DNA of 64,000 bases from Klebsormidium nitens (GCA_000708835.1 DF237015.1:62001-126000); one strand, 5' to 3'. Shown: positions 46,401-59,600, counted from the first letter of the stretch. The notes: generated by a model from the sequence alone, not told the origin. Numbers and translations are program-made.

Positions 46401-49400
46401 ATGGGTTCGTAAATGCTGTCCGAACACGTGTCGCCCCAGTCCGAAAACGACCATAAAGTTTGTGTGTGGCTGCACGGGGATTGGCGAGCCAGCCAATCCC
46501 CTCGACGGTTGCTGTAAAGGTGGGTTCGGTCGCGCTGTCCGCACTTGTGTCGCCCAGATTCGTCCGAAGCGTCCAAGAGTTCGGGAACGCGGGCCCGCCT
46601 CGTTACGGATGCTGTTCGGTGGGGTCTGGTAACGCTGTCCAGAGATGTGTCACTCTAAAAAGCCGTACGAAAAGCTCAAGCTGCGAGCCACGTCTTTTGT
46701 GTCGGCCGTCTAGGCGCTAGATTAGGTGCTTAAAGGTGGCGGACGGCTTGGTAATTGATCTCTACGAACTCGACAAGACGCTTCGAAATTTGGCGAAGCT
46801 CTCGTCGTGGGGAGATCGTTTCTCATCCAGTCAGCCGGAAAACGTTCTTCCGAAACCAAAATTCTCCTGTATTCAGCGTCCTAATTCACACGTTCCCGTC
46901 ACAGGCCGTCATTGCCATCGTGTTCCTCATCGCGACGCTCGCCTACCTAGTTCCCAAGGCCGACCGTCAGCTCTTCGCCTGGAACGGCGCCGGTTCCTGC
47001 GCGCTCGCCGCTACGCCTCCGGGCTTGTCCACCTTCAACGGGTGCGCGCTCGCGGGGGGCGCGTTCCAGGGTGTGAATGGGCTCACGGGCCTGGCAAAAG
47101 TGCAGTCCGCATTCACACCGGCGCGCTGCAACTACACAGGTGGGGGGATGATAGGTGTTGCTTGCGATCACGTCTGATCTTCATGGACGAGCGTTAATTA
47201 AGAGTCGGTTGTCGTTGGGGTCAAAGGCTTGCGAGGCCTTTCTGTAAAGGCTATCAGAGCGAAGCCCGTTGCGGGTTTGTCTTTGCCTGAGAAGTGAGTA
47301 TCTCGCTTGCGAATGCTAGATGCGCGGGTTCAGTGGGCTTTGGGACCTGGCATACGACCAACTGGTGTACAGCGGTTTCTCTCAAAACTGACCAAGTTCA
47401 CGAAAATGTTTCGGGGCGGTGCAGTGCACGGTATCGAGCCTCGTGCTTCAAGAAATGGAACCAGTACCTACCGATTTCAGCGTCTTGGCCCGGGTTTGGA
47501 CCGGATACATTCCAGGTTTGAACCGACTGTTCCGCGCATTGATGTCGACCTTCAGATCCGTGCACCGCGCAATTTAAGATATCCGTAAACCGGACAGGTT
47601 CGAAGGAAACCGCTGTACTTTCCGGCTTACTGAAAATACATCTGGGGGGTCGGCCCGCTGACGTTGACGCCCAGACCGCTGACGACTTTTCGTGCTTTGC
47701 AGCCATAACGGATCCGGCCATGTGTTCCCTGGTGAAGGGGGTTTTCTCCGCTCCGAAGTGCGCATTAAAAAGCGAGCCGGTATGCACCGGCAATGGCGGG
47801 GTCTGGAGCGCGCGCAGTCCTTGGTCGCTCGCGGGAGGATGGGACCTGCTCATTGTCGGCCTCATGCAGGTGAGGCTCCGTTCTTTTTGCCCGTCCCTTT
47901 TGTGTCTTTCCTTGCTTGTCTTTCAACCGTTGTTTCCTTGCTGGTTTCCTTTCCTTTTCGTCCAGCTTTTGCTTCGATTTCTCGTATTCCTCGCGTGGGG
48001 ATAGAGCACGATTGAGGTGCTTGCATCCAAGTCCCCTTGCTTTGCTGTAGGTGAGTTTGGGGTTATGCCGCAATCCCCATCTGAAAGTGTACAGGAGTGG
48101 GAAGCCTTTAGAGCTCCATCGTCCTCTTTTTTAGAAATTGGGGCACATACTCTAGAAGCGGGCGACTAATCAGCGAATCAATCTCGTTATGTCATCAACG
48201 GGACAATCGCTCCTCACTGTCGCAGGGCATTCTGAGCTACCCCTTCTTCGACCCAGTGTTGACGGACCGCTGCTTCCTAGCCGAACCCAAGGCCATGGTT
48301 AAGGCGTTCTCTCTTGGCGGTTCTCTCGCGGGTTGTTTCATCATTCTCTTCTCCCTCATTGGAGTCTTCGGCAACCAGACGGCTATCCTTCATCCGGAAC
48401 GGTAAGAACCGGGCTGCCAGTTCCCCTCAATTTGTGAGTTCCTGAAGTGGGAAGTTCGTTTAGAACATCTATCTTCATTTCGATTGGCATCAATATGTTC
48501 CTTTCCAGCATTGAATTGCCTTTAAGCAAGAGTGCTGAAGCGGAAAGTACCTAGAGTCTTGAGGATGAAGAAAAAAACGGACAATAATGTTGCCTCTTAG
48601 GACGCTTGACACTCCATTTTGCAATGAAACTTTCCATGCGGTGTCTGTGACGCAGTGTTGTCTCCAGCCGCGACCCGAATCAATCCTGTATTCTGGTGGT
48701 TGCGAACGCTCTTTTCCCAAAACCGCCAAGCCTAGATCCTTGTGTCGCCTTTAGCTACTCGGGATGAGGTCCGTCCTGCTTCAAGCGGAACGTGTCATTT
48801 ACACTGTTCCTTATGTCTCGCAGCGTTCCGGAGGCTCTGTTCGCCGGAATGCTGGGCGGGGCCCCTGCCGCCGTTTCCAAGTATCTAGGCACGGCGATTT
48901 TCAGCATCATCAATATCATTTTCCTAACCGAGAGCATCTCGACCGTCGATTCGACCTTCACATCGACGGCCAAGCTGTTCGGGCCCGAATTCGCTGGTGT
49001 GATCGAAAGGGGGGCGCCGGATACGCCGGCCAATGCCAGCAAGAGGTGAGGGCGTGTCGCACCAAAATATTACACTTCCTGTTCTTGGTCTAGCTCGGCT
49101 TCATCGTGCGCTTTGTACATTAGTTCTGTCCCATAGCGGCGCTTGAGCAGCTTCTTCTTGTGAGACTGGAGCCTGAACGGGGTCATTGATCCTGGAGAGA
49201 TTTATACGATTGCGGCACTCTGAAAAGGTCTGCCAGCCACAATTGTAAGACATCCGTCGTGCAGGTCTCTGCGGACGATGGCTCATTGCCACCTCAAAAA
49301 AGTGTTGCCATTATTCTTATTTCAAGTACGAGGTTCCACGTGGTTCGAAGAACAATAGTTGACTATTCAAGGGCGGGATTTTTGTATTTTCGTTTCCAAC

Positions 49401-51190
49401 GAACAGGTGTTACCAGCCGCTTCTCGTTAGTGCAGCATTCCTCGCACCTTCCATCTTTCTGAGTTGCGCAGAAACTTTCTTTCGGCCGCCGCTCGTACGT
49501 TGAGGCTGAACTCTCGCCTCCCTATGCTGAAATGATTTTGCCGGCCAGGTGCAAACGGTTTAAGGATCCGTTCGACTTAGAACGCGATGAGTTGAGAGAT
49601 CTTCCACTCGACTTACTTCAACGATCGCGTCGGGGAACCGGTTCCTCTCAGGCGACCAGATACTGCGTCATGGACTCCCTTTGGTCGCCAAACGCAATTT
49701 CAATTTGAGATGCCGGCTGTCGGATGATACTTTACCTCAGCCTGGAAGCACGAATGTACCTCGACAATTCACGCCCGAATGCTAAAATCCTCTCATCACT
49801 GTTTGATCTGCTGACGTCGTCTTGCTGACGTCGTCTCGATCAATTTTGTGCAGGCATCTGTACCTGGGCCGTCTCGCCATCGTCATCATGGCTGGCGTCG
49901 GGGGATCGATCCCCCTTAGGCGACCAAATACTGCCCCACAGAGCTGCTTTGGTCGCCAAAGGCAGTTTCCAAGATGTCATGTGGGCCGTCGAATATTTTT
50001 TCCCTCAAAATTAGTCGCGCTTATCAACGTTTAATCTCACTGATCAACACTGCGCAGGCATCTGTACCTCGGCCGTCTCGCCATCGTCATAATGGCCGTC
50101 GGCGGAACCCTTCCGCTTCTCGCGGACCCCAAGGTCCTCAACGCGACCACCGTGAGCGGGACTGTAGTGCTCGGGCTGGGCCCCCCGGTCTACGCCCTCA
50201 TGTTCATCAAGGGCTACCGACCGCTCGTGTTCCACCTGCCTTTCTGGACCGGGGTCGCCTTCGGCGTCGTCTTCCAGGTGAGTCTCGAGTCCAGGTTCTA
50301 TGGGGGGAGAATAAAGCGACTGTCTCAAGTGCATGCTTCGGTTAACTTTTGAGCCTCAACCATTGATGACCTGACCTCTGGAAACTGTAGCGAAGCAGGG
50401 GAAGGAGGCTCTCTTCGGAATTCAAGCAAGAAACAACGAAATTCATAACAAAGCTCTCAGCTAAAGAGCTCCACAAACGTCTGTGACCTGACGGTCGGTG
50501 CAATCCTGGCTGAACCAGATGACTCACAGAAGGTCTCCTTCTGGAACTATCTCAGCAAAACGGGGGACTCCGTTCATTCTTGGGTTTTCCAGATGTGAAG
50601 AACCCTGGAAAGCAGGCCAGGTCAATTTCTTCACCAGTATCGATTGTTTTTGCGTTGAGCCAGATTAAGATCCATATTTATTGGCAGCGGGTGGACGCAC
50701 ATTACCAGAACTCTAAATACAGATTCTGACGTTCCGCACCATTTTCTACCCTAACCTCCAAAGTAGCCCCAACCCGCCGCTCGGGCACCGACTTACCTCA
50801 GGCCGGCGATTACTTGACCTGAACCCGTAGGATTGGTTCTAAACGCTTAACCAACGTTCAACTAACGCCACTGCTTTTCAGTTATCTTCCGCGAGTTGCT
50901 GCCGCGACTACATCAACGTCAAAGGCTTTGCCATGGGCTCCGGGTCGGAGCAGCTGCTCCTCGGGTTCAACGTCATTGGGTCGCTGTGCGCGTGGGGCGT
51001 GTGCGGAATCTGTCTTCTGGAAAACGTGCCGGCGTATCACTTACTGAAGACGCCGGGCGCGGACGAGTCCGTGCTTGGGTCAATGACCGGTTGGTTCCGC
51101 CGGGGGAGGAAGGACGACCGGAAGGAAGCGGAAGCGGACTACGAGGACGTCAAAAGCGCGGACGTCGAAACGCCCGCGAGCGCGCGCTAG
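43496..51190 (+). CDS. Sodium:solute symporter (SSS) family transporter, substrate unknown
   Basis: A multi-pass transporter of the SSS family (TC 2.A.21). Ten exons: 43496-43650, 44836-44981, 45443-45645, 46160-46264, 46905-47139, 47703-47869, 48226-48401, 48824-49045, 50058-50277 and 50882-51190. Phases agree and give 645 residues. Hydrophobic segments include WLPLLIGTILLIVVNALGY, ILLLASSAFIVWIF, AVIAIVFLIATLAYLV, GCFIILFSLIGVFG and YLGTAIFSIINIIFL. ESISTVDSTFTSTAKLFG fits the Ser/Thr-rich sodium-site helix. The segment RTRMGYKSLPEAINARYG is a family-like cytoplasmic loop. A long loop between segments carries at least six cysteines (GSCALA, GCALAGG, ARCNYT, MCSLVKG, KCALK, VCTGNGG). The C-terminus is charged and hydrophilic. 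It does not follow the plant urea transporter DUR3 closely, so no substrate is proposed. Confidence 0.85.
46160..46640 (+). repeat. Tandem decayed copies of a symporter exon end in the next intron
   Basis: The end of the exon at 46160-46264 (ATGCGGGCCAGCCTCCTTAC and the following GGACGCCGTTCAG) recurs at about 46351-46400, 46466-46525 and 46581-46620 with growing divergence. A CGTCCGAAG-like block precedes the first and third copies and a related CAGTCCGAAAACG block the second. Spacing is about 115 bases. Confidence 0.8.
49632..50130 (+). repeat. Tandem duplication covering intron sequence and a symporter exon start
   Basis: The true exon start at 50058 (GCATCTGTACCTCGGCCGTC) has an upstream copy at 49854 (GCATCTGTACCTGGGCCGTC) with its own AG acceptor, which keeps the frame (HLYLGRLAIVIMAGVGGS). 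Intron sequence before each copy is also duplicated: GGCGACCA...TACTG and TTTGGTCGCCAAA near 49651-49690 recur near 49919-49960. Confidence 0.85.
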
Positions 51191-52879
51191 GAGCGATTTG
51201 ACAGTCAGCGAGGCGATTGCCGTAGACTCCTTTTTCGTTGATAGTACTGGTCGGAATCAGAGCTTGTACTCGGAATCTAGGTTGCATTCACTGTGTGGCG
51301 CGCACGCGTTGCATAGCCGAGCCTTTTGAACGAGTCGCGCAAAGGAAAAAATTGCTCGCGTGTTGGCTGGGGGTTGGACAAGGACAAGGACTCGTAGCTA
51401 GATATTCCCGTGAGGCCCATTGCTTCAGGACCGAAGCCGATTCAACGAAACGCAGAGTATTTTCTGACGGGTCAGAGATCAAGATTCAGACCATCATAAG
51501 CTTGCAGGATAATTTGAGAATCTGAGTCTGGGCAAGCATCGGTGTAGGTAGTGGCGAGGAGCCTAGAATAAGCCGCTGGTAAAAGCTGCCATCGGCCAGC
51601 CGACGCTGCAGCACACGTTGGAACAACAATCCATACCTATGCTTTTCAGGCCGAATTCGACCGTCCGACGTGATCGATGATATAATAATTTGGTCATTTT
51701 AGTGAATACGTCTATGATCGTTCTTCTGCAACTCTGTGCATGGCCATGTCATGGATCATAATTAAGCCGAAGCGCCTAGTGACTTTAAGGAAATACCAAG
51801 TTGCGCTTTGGTTGCAGTCCCATGGCTTGCCATGCTTTAAAATTTCAAAGCATTTGAACCATTAATGGGCGAAGCGCCGGTCCGACTTAACCAGTCGTCT
51901 TTGATGAATGATGCATCAACCGTTGCGCGGGCATCCGGATTCGGCTTTAATTGATCTAATGATCTAGATATATCGAACAAGCCCCGGTGCCTTGGGCGGC
52001 CTGCCGGCCATGCATCATGTTGCTGGCGCATGGGCGCCTAGCTGTTGTTTGTAAGTTCTCAGTGGACCGGACACTGTGCGCATATATATCATGCAGCGCC
52101 TAACAGGCTCGCAGATTTCACGTGCGCAATGCCACCGCGTGACATAATGCACATGATCAGTATCGAATTCTATAATTCATATTGCGAATGCGCAAATTTT
52201 CATGAAAATCGGGTCACAAGCAGCATCAATCTTATGATATCTTCGTATTGGAACGCGTACGATGATTGGACAGCCGAAGCTGCGCGCCGGTTTGAACTAC
52301 AGATGTATACCAACACGAACTGCACTTCAAATTCAATACCCTACGACAATCGTTCTATAATTTGCCTGGTCGGCGGCAGTGACGCATATGCGATCTGAAG
52401 TGCGACGTCACATGTATAATTCTAAGTATAGATAAGAATAAAAGAACCAGTTTCAAGAGAGCCTACTACCGTCTAACTCCAATCAGAGAAGCCTATGGCC
52501 GAATTGGGTACGGCATATTTGAAAGAGACCATCATACCTATGTATGTAGCTATGCAGATCGGACAAATGGTATTAAGCGATTGGTCACAAGTCCGGCACA
52601 TAAAAAAGGCTTGACTTGTAGGTTTGGCCACTTGCCTGATTGATCGTTCTCACCCACTCCGACCATCTTGTATGAATTACGTACCTACTCTGGTTATCAT
52701 CTCATGGACCTGGGAGCAAGTGCCTATTCATGATCTCTTCTGGACATGACTTGTAGCGATGGCAAGCTTCAAATTCAAAACCAGATTGGGCTTCGCCGGA
52801 GACCGCATGCTTCCTGGCTCCAAGGTAGCTAAAGGCAGCATTTGTTGAGGACTTGCCATCAAGAATAAATTACCCCGTA
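51191..52879. other. Convergent intergenic region, symporter and MYND gene
   Basis: About 1.7 kb, AT-rich between 51650 and 52700. Only short unsupported open frames occur. No RNA gene, repeat array or transposon signature was recognised. Confidence 0.5.
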
Positions 52880-54513
52880 CTACTTTCTTCGGGCGCAATG
52901 TTTCTTGTGTGATGCCCAATGTAGCTTCTGATGCTCTTTGCTGCACATGGGCCAACTTCTGATTCAGCCAGGGAACTCAAAACATTGAAACAAGAAGCTG
53001 ATCTTTCCGTTTTGGAACTTCTTGCTCTTGGTTGAGCCTATAGTAATCACTCTCATAGAGAGCCAGCCTTGGACACAGCTGTGCTCAGACCTCTTGAGCA
53101 CAAGAAACCCAAGCTAGTGCTATGTTGAAGCAAAGTGTGTTGTCTCCTTCTCGTACTCGCAAACGCTAGTGCAGTCCGATGAATTGCAACAGAAAACGAG
53201 GGGCTCAAACGGCCACATTTGTGAGACTCAAATCTTCACACAAACAGACAGTCACTATCTAAACCTTTCTTTGTCTTATCAATTTGAAGCGAAAGAAGTA
53301 GGTGCAAAAGTGACCCCACAATGATCCATCTACGACAGGGCGCCTTACCTGCAGTAGCGCGACACCCCGCAGCCGCCACAGACACTCAGCATCCTCTCCG
53401 CTGACTGTGGCTCAGCAGTACAGTGTTCCCACGAGCAGACCGTTGGAGCGCCTGTGGACGCCGCCTTTCTTTGCTTCCACAGAAATTTGAGACGGTTCCT
53501 TACCGTGGCACTTCCACGCCGTTGTTTATCATCGCACTCTTCATCCAAGACCACATACTACGGCGCTCAGGGAAGGCTAAGTCGATTATTTTTGAGCAGG
53601 GCTCAAAGATGGCAACCGCCCCGCAGTCTTTGAGCTTTCTAAACGCGTCTATTGAGTCGAACAGTCGCATCAGCACAAAGGTGCAAAGCTCAAGCTCGAC
53701 AGTATCGGTTCTCAACTGCCGGCCGTACTGCTGTTCTAGACAAGTGAAGCCTCCCGCTAGGAGCTTCACAAATTCTGCATCGCCAGCAACCCACTCAATG
53801 CTGTCGGGAGAAAGTGCGAGCGCTATGGTGAAGTTGGTTATCACCGTTTGGTTCAACTTGAAGCTTTCATCCGGTGGCATGTTTCCGTACACTTTCAGAA
53901 GGAACGACATTGCGGGAAAGACAGATGCGGTCCGGATGGTGTCTCTGAACTCCCTCGATATAACGGCAAAGTTGAATAGCCCTTCCAACCCCCAGGTTAT
54001 CATGGACTGGAATGCCTCAAGCGCAAAGGATCCCAGGTCTTTCACCTGGAATGTTTCAGATTCATTCCTGCCAAGAAGCAGGGCACTGCTGAATTAAGAG
54101 CACAACTGATCTGCAGCCCCATCCTCTTTTAGGAGCGCCAGCGCTAAGACGTCGCTGCAACACATCTTAATGATGAACGCGAAGGCAGAGTGGCCAAGTA
54201 GATGGGTGGCATCCATTCTGTCCATACCCACTAGACATTCTTCCAGGTTGGTGGGGAGCTGCTTCAGGAGTTTTCGCAGGATAGCACCTTTCTCATAGAC
54301 AGCTAGCTCTTGCAGAGTTCTTGAAAATCGGATGACAGAGTCTGCTTTTGGTGAGTCCCTCAGCAGAGTCAGAGAAGCTATGGCCTGCCATTGGTCGAGC
54401 GCCTCGCCGGTCAACAGCTGGGCTGCATATGCAGCAACGGCGCTTTCCATCCTCATGACAAGGTCTTGAATTTGTAGCTCGCGAATTGCCAGCACACCAT
54501 GTGACAGATTCAC
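52880..54513 (-). CDS. MYND zinc-finger protein with an in-frame stop in its upstream region
   Basis: The last two exons encode a complete MYND zinc finger, a protein-interaction module: CSWEHC, VCGGCGVSRYC up to the donor after 53349, then, from 52940, SKEHQKLHWASHKKHCARRK and TAG at 52880. The phases match (AG|C). Upstream, about 310 codons read as a helical repeat-like protein (for example LRKLLKQLPTNLEECLVG, FRDTIRTASVFPAMSFLLK, CTFVLMRLFDSIDAFRKL). An in-frame TAA at 54096-54094 splits this stretch, with the same frame on both sides. A 75-base intron (54163-54089) could remove it. The splice joining the helical part to the MYND exon near 53500-53560 is unclear; one phase-matching option puts an intron of about 88 bases there. 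No ATG opens the frame at 54513, so the start is unresolved. It may be a pseudogene. Confidence 0.65.
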
Positions 54514-56628
54514 AGTGACACAGTCAAACGAATGCCTCTGGCATGAGCAAAGTCGTCCGACATCCGCCGCCGGTCCTCATTCAAATTGCAGCTTGCTAAA
54601 CCGACAGGCTGCTCCTGGCCCTGGGCCTGTATTCAGAAAGTTGGTGTCGGATTTCTCGGTGTCGGATTTTGGAGAGTCGTAGCCAGCAGAGGCTCGGTGC
54701 GGACCGCCGAGTTCGTCATAAATTCAAGGGTACCGTTCATCGCACGGAACAAAATTAAGAAGGATAAGTAATCAAATAAGCTGAGATAATAACACGGTAT
54801 CACTGCACCGAAATGGGGTAGGGTTAGTATGGGGGCTTAGGCTGGATATGGGTGGAAAGCGGGTATTAATTCCGGTTACAATTTCTGGTTTTAGTAGGGG
54901 TTTTGGTACTAGGTATATGATATCGAGTGGCATATATTACGCATTATGCATATATTACGGTATATCTCCCTAGTCTCATAAGATGTGCAGTCCGGCCCCA
55001 TTCCAATTGCAGCTAGGCGTGCTCTCTCGCGCCAGTTCCCCTTGAGGACATTGGTCGGAACTGGCGCGAAGAGCAAGATCTACAAGATTTTCGGCGCGAG
55101 AATGAAGGCGGGGGTAGGTACTGACCGGAGCGTCCTCTTCGATGATGGGAGCCTTGCAAATCCAATACCCGGAAATCTGACACCAAGTTTATGGTTATCT
55201 GGGCCTGGGCCTGGCTACCGGAATTAGGTACCTAGGTAGGTACGGTAGTATTGAGTCTACGCATTGCGGGTGGACTACGGTACGTCAAACCACGCCCGGG
55301 CAGAGAGTACTGCTTCGGAAAAACCTTTATTACTTTCTTGTATATTCAGAGACTAATTCGATTGTCCCTATACATCTGACCCCCTGCGCTGCCTATCATA
55401 AGGGCTTGATAGGCTTTGGAGTCTGAGCTGGCAGTGACGAATTTCATAATCGGTGCAATTCGTGAGATCTTTTGGTGCTACACGAGGCAGGATGTGTCTA
55501 GGTCTGGTCATCAAGATTCAAACCCTGGGGCCTGGTGGCAGTGGCAGAGCCAGTACAGCTCAATAAGGACCTTGCTGGGGGCTGCTATGCATAACGCATA
55601 ACTTATAAGGGGTTGGTCTCACTCCGTTCGTGCCCGGGGGTAATAAGGGGACATGTCCCTGGGAGGCCTGCATACTCATATCCAGGTTAGCCGGTGAAGG
55701 TGGCCGGTTTCATCCGCAGTTATCAGAGGTGTTCCGGTGCCCGAACGTTTAGACGTCCAGGCGTTTCACGGGCTGCAACTCAGCTTCTTTACCGTACAGA
55801 GGCTATCTAGCTGGAAGAGAAGCCTCAAGTTAACCGTCGGCCTGATTGGAAGGATTTGACGGATTTTGATCGTGTGCGCTGCTTTGATTGGCTCGGTTCA
55901 CGTGCCCCGGTCCGCAATCGTCGATCGGAGCACGCGTACGGCTGCATGTCGGTGCTTGGCGAGAAGCGATCCCCTTGCGCGCCCTTCGACCCCTTCCCAA
56001 CCAATTCTCTGCCGACAAACATGGGAAACCAATCATGAACCCTGAATGACATTTATCGAGCCACTCTTAGCTTGCCACGTGGAAATCATGTCAGGTATGA
56101 GCCGTGGATTTGTGTTCGTACTAGGTCGGGCGTATCTTTTTCAAAATTTCAAAATTTGCTCGCGAGTCGCAGTCGCAGCTCTTGAGTTGTCTTGAGTCTT
56201 GACTCAAGACATCAGTCTGCAGCTGACGGGCCAAAAAGAACCGGAACGCCGGAAGGGGGGTGAACGCAGCAGCAACGCTGGGCGAACGGGGGGACAGCAA
56301 AGAAACGCTTGGCGCTCACAATCGAGGCTACGGTACCCGCTCCTGCTCTCTCCTCAGAAGAGCATTGAACTTGAAGAAGTCTACCTACCCAGAAGAGCAT
56401 TGAAGAAGTCAATCAAACTTGCAATCTGACGGATTTCTTGCTCTGTTCAAGAAGGATCTCAGGACAGCCGCCGCCAGCATGGTAAAGTGAAGCTGTTGGA
56501 AATTGCTGGACGGTGAAGGGCGCTAGTCGAAGCTGCTTCGCATGTCTGTTAGAGGCAGACACACTCAGACGTCCAACAATGCGCATTTGGTGCATTGAAA
56601 GATATCAAAGTTGCAGTTCAGCTTTATC
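54514..56628. other. Divergent intergenic region, MYND gene and separase
   Basis: About 2.1 kb. Around 54800-54970 the sequence is low in complexity, with GGTTAG, ATATAT and TATTACG-like runs. Near 55224-55250 it holds overlapping GGTACCTAGGTAGGTACGG motifs. An upstream exon of the MYND gene may lie near 54520-54620. No further gene was recognised. Confidence 0.45.
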
Positions 56629-59600
56629 ATGGAGGACGCATTTAAGCTCTTACAGAATGCTAACAGCATAGACGAGTTGAAGGAGGTTCTTAGCAGCCTT
56701 GAAGAGCTCTTTGCACAGTGTGCAAAATCTTCAACTGTAGGACCCTCCAATAGGCGCAACCCTGGAGCGACAGCCAAAACCCTAGGTCCTTCAATTGCTC
56801 AGTTGCTAAAAATCTGCTTTGGGAAGCTGAACACTGCATCGACCAGCAGTCAAGCGGAGACTGAGAAAGCCTCTTTGTACGCATCTGCTGCCATACTCAG
56901 CATTGACGCTCTCAGCACCTTGCACGGTCTCAGGCCGCTAGAGGTCGAAATCCAGCGGTACAATCTGATTCGAAGGCTAGTGTCATGGCAGAAGCACAGA
57001 GCAGCCCTCCTTCAGGGTTGGATTCTATTTGCAAGCCTTAGATGCCAGGTTGCGGGGTTGCACGCCAGAAGTGATGAGGAGAAGAAGGAAATGCTGATAA
57101 AAGCAAGGGCCTGGCATGTGAAAAAGGTGGGACTACTAAATCTAAGAGCAGCTGCGAGCGGGGGGCCTGGCAGAGAATCAGTGGAGAGCTTAGTTAAGGT
57201 GAAGGTGGTTGAGCTCCAAAGTCCAGGTCAGGAAGAAGCAGCCGAGATGGTGACGCTTGTGGTTGGGAGCATCCTGAACCTGCTCATCTGTTTGTTGGAA
57301 ACAGCGCCTATGAGCATGACAGCTCTTGAAGAGCTGCGGCCAGCCATCGATATTTTGGGTTTGTGGATCAGGTGAGCGAATGCGGCCTTGCCGCAGCATC
57401 AGCAACTCTTTACGAGACTCGTGCTTTCCAGTGACCACTTTACCTCTAGAAACATGGCCATGTGATTTTATGATGTCAAACATCTGAATGCAACTTTGTG
57501 GGGGCTGTTATCCATATTGCTAATCTCGTTCACTGGAATTGCAGCAAGCTGGATGATGCTACGGCGGCAAAGCACCGGGACTCGTTGTTCCGGTGCTTGT
57601 ACAAGGCCGCATGCCAGCTGCTCCAAATGGTGACGTCGCCCATCGGCTTAGCCTGCCACTACTGCAGCTTAGCCCTTCATGCCTGCAGCCAATCTTCCTC
57701 GAACACTCGGTATCTGCAGGTAACTTGACACCTCCCGTAATGCAATTTCTTGAACGCTTCCTGTCTTTCTTGACGTCTTGCTTGGATGTTGGAGCTTACC
57801 ACCTGAGATGCTTGACATGCTCTCTGATGCACCTTGGCATTGTCACAAACCCGAATCTATGCAGGTGGCGCAAAAACTGAGCCGCAGTCTGACAGAGAGG
57901 GACCCAAACAAAGGTCTTGCTTTCTACCAAGATTGCCTCCAGAGCATTTCCGTTGGTACGCAGGTGCGTAACAAAGTTTGCAATCTGCGTCCTCTGTGCA
58001 TTTGCTTACAAACAGGAAACTCTTCCAAATTGACTGAGCAAGCCCTGAAGCACATCATCAAATCGCCAAAGCCAGGACCTTGCAACTGCTGTCCTTTGTG
58101 GTGCCTACCTCCGACGCGTTTCTGAGTGTGCGTGGTCATCCTCACATGGCTCTCTTTTCCTTCAGGGGTCCAGTTCCTCAGACATCCTGGCTCTGGTTGC
58201 AAGTTACACCCAAGCCTGCATTGATCACGCATCTGAAGAAGCCGGGTGTCACATGATGTACAACCTGTCACTTACTCATCAGGTAATGCTCCACCGCTCT
58301 GAATTGTAGATGTGTATCTATTTCCAGAAGCTCAGCTGGAGCTAAGATCACTTCAAAGGACCCCGTTGTGGCTTTCTCATTTCAGCAATAGTACACTCTT
58401 CTGCATGAAGTTTGCACACCCCTAAGCTACCAATTGGAGACAGGGGCTAAGTCCAATTCATGCATCATCTGGCATACCTGACCAGTCTTTCGTCTTGGCA
58501 GATCACTGGTCTCCACATCCTGCCATTGCTCCTTAACTTAGAACCCGACCAGCTGCTGAAGCTGTCAAAAGGGAATCAGAAGCGGTCAGCCAAGCCTTGC
58601 TTGCAGAGCTACCTGTCATCTGTTCAAAAGGCGATGTCTGCAGTCGATAGCACGCTCAATGACCTACTGCAACTGGAGAAGCGCCGGGTAGAGAAGGAAG
58701 CTTTCTCAGAAGCAGAGGCAATCCTGCTCTCACTCGTCCCAGTCCTGGAGCTCCTCCGCAAAGCTGCCTCTAGGCACGTTGAGAACACGTGGCAGGCTTG
58801 GGTTGCGTCTGAAGGTAGCGAAAGGCATGGAAAAGGAAGTGCCGCTGGAGTGGAGGCTGTGCAAGGGGCAGTGGAAGAGGGCCTGCTGCTTTGGGTCACC
58901 AGCCTGGACGTTTTCTGCAGGTATGTGATACGGGTCTAGGCTTCATTTGAGTGGTTGGCACAGACTGTTTTGATGCAGTCTGAGAGTTTGTTGGATCTGC
59001 AGGCCTCTCCTTTCTTATGCTTAACCTGCTATTTCGCAATCCGTCTTCAATCTCACGATACTTAAGCATGCAGACCAGTCCTCTTGTGTTAAGTCTCCTC
59101 CAATCCTGTCTGTGTAAGGTAGACTACGCGGGGCAATGATAGGGCAAGTTTTGGGTACAATCAATATTGATGATGCATGCCTAACGTCCTGCAGTCTGCG
59201 GAAGAAGAGCAAGTTGAGCGGCGATGCATTCACCAAGCTGTTGACCTCGTTGCCGTCCGTTCTGTCAACCCGGATGCGACTGTGCCTGGCGAAGGACGAA
59301 GAAAAGGTTAGCAACTCCCAACCCTTTCATCCCAGTCTTCTCCCCAGTCGTCTCTTGGGCTTCGATCGTTGGAGGCTGCTTCGAGTCTCCCTGACGTCGC
59401 TTTGGTGACTGCTGAGAGACGCTGGTTGATTACTCCCAGCATTGATGAAAATCCTGCTTCAACAAGAACTGGTTGTTCGTTGCCAGGTCCTGACCGAGTT
59501 GCAGCTGGCGAGTAAATGGACGCAGAAGCTGAGCGAGCTTGGCGTGGGTAGAGAGCTCAAGGGGCTGTCCTCAGGCATGTACAACCTGGGTGTGCAGCTC

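Noticed and set aside
43496-51190. Assignment of the symporter as urea transporter DUR3
   Set aside because: It belongs to the same superfamily, but conserved DUR3 stretches as I know them are not seen, so only a family-level call is made.
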